Below are positions 8,846 to 12,698 of a stretch of DNA of 12,698 bases, in pieces; the first letter of the stretch is position 1, and every line of letters starts with the position of its first letter. The notes under the pieces are model-generated. The model was given only the letters and a program-made list of their open reading frames with translations, did no database searches and was not told the origin of the DNA. The position numbers and the translations under genes were made by a program. This DNA is from Echinococcus granulosus (Eukaryota > Platyhelminthes > Cestoda > Cyclophyllidea > Taeniidae). The stretch spans positions 52,623 to 65,320 of the forward strand of contig NW_020170552.1 in NCBI RefSeq assembly GCF_000524195.1. The letters are read 5' to 3'.

Positions 8846-11800
8846 GTGGTTTGTTTTAGTTATCCTAAAGATTTTCCGTTCTAGCTGGGCGATATGATGC
8901 TCGAGTTCTGCAGCCATTTTCAGACCCGCGAGCATTGTGTTCGCTTCGTCGGTTACCTCGCCGTTTATCGATTTTGCATTCCTCTATCAATCTTTCACTT
9001 TATTCTTATGCTTTGTACAATTCAAAATAGTAGTAGTCAATCATGGCGCGGCAAGATTCATAACGGGTACGATTTTGATCCCCCCTCTCTCTTATTTCTC
9101 ACATAGGTTCTGGTTCTGGAAATGTGCCTTCATCATCGGGCTGTGGGTGATGTCTATCTTTTTTCCCTCCCTTGATAAAGCTACCACCGGTGAGTGTGTA
9201 ATTTTTGCTGTTAGCATCCACTTTTAGCCTGGATGTTGATGGCTGTGTTAGGTGGCATTGCCTTCATATATCTGCAGAATGTCTTTTTCATTGACTATGC
9301 TTATGAATTCAATGGGATTTGGTGAGTTCAACTCTGTCATTTTTATCCAAATATTCTTGATATTTAAACTGTTTTTATTGTTCTTTAAGGTTTAGAAGAA
9401 GTAAGCAAAAACCTCTCTTTCGGATATGTAAGTTCATCTTTTATCTAAGAAGTTGTTTTTCAAATATTTAAAAAGGACAGGAGAAAAATGTTTATTGGGT
9501 GTGAAGGCGCTCATTTTTTTATTTGTAATCGTCGAATTGCCTTGAAGGTTTGCCGGCTGTTTAGACGAAAGACGATGTTTTGTTTTGTTAAAAAATTTGT
9601 GGCCGATAATAAAAGAAAGCAATAGTTTGTAACTCTTCATAAGCCCTCGCGGATCCTTAAAACATTTCGAAATTGGTCATCTATTCCAACAGAGGAAGCA
9701 ATGCTTACATGGTCTTTATGCGAAGGGTACTCTACACATCCAAAAATTAAACAAGAAAATGAGCTTATAGAAATTTCTAACCTGCTAAAATTGAAAATTA
9801 CCTGGCATTAGTAGGGGAATGGGGAGGGTAATTTAACTTCAATTTCAAGGCATCGGTTTGTAGAGGAAAGATAACTGACCCTGTGCGTCTAAATTGCACC
9901 ATTAAAAGCTTTTCGTTGCCTTTTTGAGTTGTTTTTAAGAATTAGACACATATAAGCATGTTAATGTGATTTTTTTATCTTGTAATCAACATCATCAACA
10001 TTCATATCCTCATTCGGGTGTTTTTATAGGTCCCCTTTTGTTTTGATCCAATTTAAATGCTTGGATGGAGGGCTCAATCTGAAGAAGGCTATACCAAAAC
10101 TTTAAAAAGTTAGGGAATGTTTTACCAGAGGGCAAGACTGATGTTAACGGATGCGTTTTCGTCGCTCGTTTCAGCCTTGATAGCGTAGGAACTTTGATTA
10201 GACGGCATCTTTCTAATCACGAAAACGAAAGGCACTGATTACGATATTTTTATATTTAAGCTCACAAGCAACCATTGAAGGTTTTTTATCGACGATCCTT
10301 AATGAATTTTGAGCCCTGAAAAAGCCATCTTTGATCAGTCGCTTAAAGTTTCCGGGGCTTTCAATATCCGCGATGACCTGAATCCACATGAGGAGATTGG
10401 ATCCGGGATAGGTCGGAATATCATCGGACAAATACTGCGGAGTGTAGATCTTTTCACTGGCGTGATTTTTGGCTTGTGGTATCGTATAGGAAGTGGAGGA
10501 CCAAGTTGCTTTTAACTGTTTGGCTAGTCCTGGCTTCTCCTTCCCTCGGACCTTTGCGTTGTATCTGGTTGCGCCGAGTGGGTACATCGCAGGCCAGGGT
10601 GTTTTTTTGGCCTTCAACGGGAAAAATCACGGTGAACGGTTGTGTCCGCAGTTCCCCACACATGCGGGCACGGTCTCCTGCGAGTCAATTATTCCACGGG
10701 TAGCTTTCACCGCGCCTTCGTTTAAGTTGTTTTATGTGTAAATGATTTGTTTCATTGTTCGCCTTAAGTCTGACTGAAAGTTCTTTACATGTTAAAGAAG
10801 ATAGGCAATTCCCACAAAGAATAGCCAGTCCTCCTGAATGCGATGCGTACCTTTGTTTAATTCTCCACCTGAATCATGTTGTTCTTACCATTTACTCATG
10901 GACGCATCTTTTCCAAGTACTGCGAGACGAAGGGCCTTGGCCCCACTTTACAAAGTAGAATGACCGGAGCCACACCTACCCGAATTCAGCCGACATTTTA
11001 AGATGTATGCGTTGCCCTTGCATGCAGCCAGCCACCCTACGCACTGGCCTTCCGTCACTTTTGGCCACAAATTTTGTTGGCCCTCCAACCCCTCCGAGTT
11101 GTCAATATCTAACGTTGTTCAGTGGATTTAACTGCAATGAGGATTTTAAAATAATCCTACGACTAATCCCTTCCCACGCACACCAGTTGCTAGATAGGAA
11201 GCCATCGGTTTTGTGGAGCTTTGAAATGAATGGGTGGGAAAGATTGGAGGACCTAGCAACGGGGCACAAGGACCGCACACACCAACTCCTTAGCCGTTTA
11301 ACTTCTCCACCTTTGTAAAGATAGATTTTTAAAAGTGTCAAGAACTCTAAACCAACAGGTCTGAAGGCTACCCTACTTTCGTAGGTGTAATTTCCGCTCC
11401 TCGCCACTAACAAGCCGATCTAGATAGGTGAATGATCAGGTTGTTTGTCCACCTTTGACACTTTCTCTTCCAAAATGAGTTTCCGGGACCCCGTTGTCGT
11501 CGAAACACTTATCCAGCGGTTATTATTTACGCGACACCGGAGAAGTGACGCCAAGGTTATTCAGAGACGGTTGGTTGTCGCCAGTGTTGAAGGTGAACGC
11601 CTCGTGCGTCACATTCGGAATGCCAGTCAGTTACAGACAGTGTCAGGCCGGTCTTAAGGAGCTAAGGCGGTGAATAACAGCGTGAAGACTGCAGTGAACA
11701 TTAAGCGCCCAAATGCCCCGCACTGGACGATGGAGGAGTAGACAAATGAGTGGATGAATCAAGGAGGGATGGTTTGGAGGTGAAGTGATGCCTCCGGGAC

Positions 11801-12050
11801 GGGCGGGCGGAGTGGTATTGTAGGAAGGATGGAAAAATAATCAGACGTCTATTCAAGCCGTTTACTTCTGTCTGCTTTGCAGTGATCTTCACCCTCACTG
11901 CCACTCTCTACTTGGGCACCTTCGTCGCTTACTTCGTACTCTGGGCGTTGTGGGGCTACTTGAACAGTTGTGTTCTCAATGCAATGATTGTCTACGTCAA
12001 TGTCTGCCTCACCGCACTCCTGCTTCTCCTCTCCTTCGCCCAACCAAGAA
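8663..12050 (+). CDS. Serinc (serine incorporator / TMS1) family protein, 5' six exons, partial
   Basis: Serincs are multi-pass ER, Golgi and plasma-membrane proteins. They were first linked to serine incorporation into phosphatidylserine and sphingolipids, and are now regarded as lipid transporters or scramblases. Exons: 8663..8845, 8885..9066, 9107..9189, 9228..9321, 9390..9427, 11883..12050, all joining in frame (249 codons + 1 base). Landmarks in order: MG start, Cys-rich N-terminus, STSTR before TM1, GYLAVYRFC, KIHNGFWFWK, FFIDYAYEFN, and a C-terminal pair of TM helices ending FAQPR. Residue spacing from the FWF motif through FIDYA to exon 6 matches human SERINCs without gaps. Six TM segments are visible. 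The usual SGLLQSS motif and the C-terminal helices should follow beyond the edge. The start at 8663 is chosen because family members begin MG and the upstream in-frame ATG at 8585 adds nothing conserved. Confidence 0.93.
8846..8884 (+). other. Micro-intron 1 (39 nt)
   Basis: It runs GTGGTT to TTCCGTTCTAG. Reading straight through meets a stop (TAG at 8882-8884) before the conserved GYLAVYR segment, which lies in a different frame, so splicing is required. Later acceptors (TTCTGCAG, CATTTTCAG) shortly downstream are alternatives. Confidence 0.75.
8885..9066 (+). CDS. Serinc exon 2 (loop 1, TM2)
   Basis: It encodes LGDMMLEFC, then EHCVRFVGYLAVYRFCIPL and a hydrophobic TM2, then QSWRGKIHNG. GY-x-AVYR and the I-x-NG ending are family hallmarks. 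It leaves at phase 2. Confidence 0.93.
9067..9106 (+). other. Micro-intron 2 (40 nt)
   Basis: It runs GTACGA to CTTATTTCTCACATAG with a clear pyrimidine tract. Removal restores H-N-G-F-W-F-W-K, which matches the family exactly. Confidence 0.92.
9107..9189 (+). CDS. Serinc exon 3 (TM3)
   Basis: 83 nt, encoding FWFWKCAFIIGLWVMSIFFP and on to DKATT. It leaves at phase 1 with a consensus GTGAGT donor. Confidence 0.93.
9190..9227 (+). other. Micro-intron 3 (38 nt)
   Basis: It runs GTGAGT to CATCCACTTTTAG. Removal joins DKATT to A-W-M-L-M with correct spacing for the family. Confidence 0.92.
9228..9321 (+). CDS. Serinc exon 4 (TM4)
   Basis: 94 nt, encoding AWMLMAVLGGIAFIYLQ, then NVFFIDYAYEFNGI. 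The FIDYA/FIDFA-x-x-x-N core is conserved in Serincs. The donor is GTGAGT at phase 2. Confidence 0.93.
9322..9389 (+). other. Intron 4 (68 nt)
   Basis: It runs GTGAGT to GTTTTTATTGTTCTTTAAG. The splice completes the Trp codon of exon 4. Confidence 0.88.
9390..9427 (+). CDS. Serinc exon 5 (38-nt micro-exon)
   Basis: It completes Trp, then encodes FRRSKQKPLFRI and leaves one base before a strong GTAAGT donor. An earlier GTAAGC inside it (9401) is also phase 1 and could be an alternative donor, leaving an 11-nt exon. The longer form gives gap-free spacing to exon 6. Confidence 0.85.
10213..10617 (-). CDS. Unrecognised antisense ORF nested in the Serinc intron
   Basis: The 134-codon open frame has an internal ATG at 10587, giving 124 residues. 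It begins MYPLGATRYNAKVRGKEK, contains IYTPQYLSDDIPTYPGS and FKRLIKDGFFRAQ, and ends AFRFRD. It is basic, with no signal peptide or TM helix. The frame stays open upstream to 10731 except for one TGA at 10629-10627. That TGA falls inside a 48-nt GT...AG segment (10659..10612) with a TTTTTCCC tract, so splicing could remove it. Composition is more GC-rich than the 700 nt on its right-hand transcript side. I do not recognise the family. It may be a nested gene, a decayed gene or chance. Confidence 0.3.
   Translation of the reverse strand: MKAKKTPWPAMYPLGATRYNAKVRGKEKPGLAKQLKATWSSTSYTIPQAKNHASEKIYTPQYLSDDIPTYPGSNLLMWIQVIADIESPGNFKRLIKDGFFRAQNSLRIVDKKPSMVACELKYKNIVISAFRFRD
11475..11657 (+). CDS. 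Small ORF of 60 codons in the Serinc intron
   Basis: It starts MSFRDPVVVETLIQRLLF and is rich in Arg and Val, ending QTVSGRS. It lies on the sense strand about 225 nt before Serinc exon 6. The context CCAAAATGA is a passable start. It has no membrane segment and no match I recognise. It is not needed for the Serinc frame and is probably chance, though locally CpG-rich. Confidence 0.15.
   Translation: MSFRDPVVVETLIQRLLFTRHRRSDAKVIQRRLVVASVEGERLVRHIRNASQLQTVSGRS
11883..12050 (+). CDS. Serinc exon 6 (TM5 and TM6)
   Basis: 168 nt. It completes a Leu codon, then encodes IFTLTATLYLGTFVAYFVLW, a short polar turn with SCVLNAM, and IVYVNVCLTALLLLLSFAQ-PR. The VN inside TM6 matches the VN of the family. 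It ends one base into the next codon before GTAAGT. Confidence 0.92.
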
Positions 12051-12698
12051 GTAAGTTCCTCACTGCCTTGAATCTTATAAACTGCTACTCATTTCCGATA
12101 TTTAGCTTTCACTTTTTTGTTTAATCCACTTGAATAAGTTTGTCTTCAAGTTGGGAAATACTCCGTCAAGCTAGTGTCTTCAGTATATGCCGTGTTCATT
12201 GATAAACTGAATTCGCTCTTAACTTGGCTGCATCAGACAGTTCCGTTTTAAACAAGGAATGGCCATGAGATGACATTAAGTGACTTGAAGACATTCCGTA
12301 GTTTTCCTGGTTCCTGTGGTTGATTACTGCCTACCTTCTGTCTCATTCAATTGAAAAAGCTGGTCCAATTGGGTAGAACTCCCCCTACACTAACCGTTCA
12401 CCTCGTCATTGCCTACACTTCGGAACAAAATACGGCCAGGGCGCATCGTCGAATGACCTTCACCTGTCATCGCTTTTGGTGCATTCAGTCATTCGCACTC
12501 TGGGCTGCTACTTCAGGTAGTGAATCACTGGTTTGATACTTTTCCATAACAACTATCCGGTGGGCGTGGGCAAAAGTCAAGACACGTCGGCAGGCACCGT
12601 GCCTGCCAATATCCCATGCTTACAAGGCGTACTTACTACAGACTGGTAATGATTTGGCTCCATTTCAAAGCCCTGATCAAGTCATCTTTCCTCAACTC
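12051..12698 (+). other. Start of Serinc intron 6, running off the right edge
   Basis: It begins with a consensus GTAAGT. I searched for the expected SGLLQSS/YxxYLTWSA continuation and did not find it, so the next exon should be to the right. It contains a 19-bp palindrome at 12589..12607. Confidence 0.75.
12589..12607. repeat. 19-bp perfect palindrome, GC-rich
   Basis: GGCAGGCACCGTGCCTGCC has 9-bp arms around a single central C. It could be a dimeric transcription-factor site or a hairpin stem, though the one-base centre favours a protein site over a stable loop. Confidence 0.65.

Larger units (their letters stand above)
9428..11882 (+). other. Intron 5 of Serinc (2,455 nt)
   Basis: It runs GTAAGT to TGTCTGCTTTGCAG. 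The first 700 nt are AT-rich. The middle holds an antisense open frame (10617..10213) and the 3' part a small sense open frame (11475..11657). GGATG-type simple sequence lies at about 11750-11835. No transposon protein or terminal repeat was recognised. Confidence 0.88.

Noticed and set aside
11102..11413. Minus-strand 103-codon open frame in the Serinc intron
   Set aside because: No recognisable domain; it overlaps an equally long plus-strand open frame and neither shows coding features.
9428..11882. Transposon in the large Serinc intron
   Set aside because: No reverse transcriptase, transposase, long terminal repeats or poly-A tail recognised by eye.

Overview
The window looks like nuclear DNA of a flatworm (Platyhelminthes), most likely a parasitic one (tapeworm or fluke; I cannot separate these by eye). 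Two recognisable metazoan membrane-protein genes are broken by spliceosomal introns. Several of these introns are tiny (38-40 nt) and sit near the 5' end of the gene, followed by one of about 2.5 kb. That 5'-small, 3'-large layout is known from schistosomes and other flatworms. I see no prokaryotic genes, CRISPR array, tRNA, rRNA or intact transposon.

Left half, minus strand: an SLC16-type (monocarboxylate-transporter-like, MFS) gene. Two exons are secure: 3038..2685, with the family signature PDGGWGW and TM1-TM2, and 1878..1735, with TM2-TM3. They join in phase. Two further upstream exons are in compatible phase and could form a long cytosolic N-terminus: 3339..3126 (12-residue polyglutamine tract) and 6752..6484 (acidic, hydrophilic). 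The rest of the transporter would lie left of position 1.

Right half, plus strand: the first six coding exons of a Serinc (serine incorporator / TMS1) family gene at 8663..9427 and 11883..12050. All six join in frame and give 249 codons plus one base, about half of a normal Serinc. The C-terminal half lies beyond the right edge.

The two genes point away from each other. If the acidic exon is the transporter's 5' end, they share an AT-rich intergenic stretch of about 1.9 kb. Each presumed start codon lies only 14-17 nt below a splice-acceptor-like sequence, which would suit a non-coding first exon or spliced-leader trans-splicing.

The rest is intronic or intergenic. The least explained item is an antisense open frame (10617..10213, extendable to 10731) inside the large Serinc intron. 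Its only in-frame stop falls within a 48-nt GT...AG segment that could itself be a micro-intron. I found no complete novel system; the findings are ranked accordingly.
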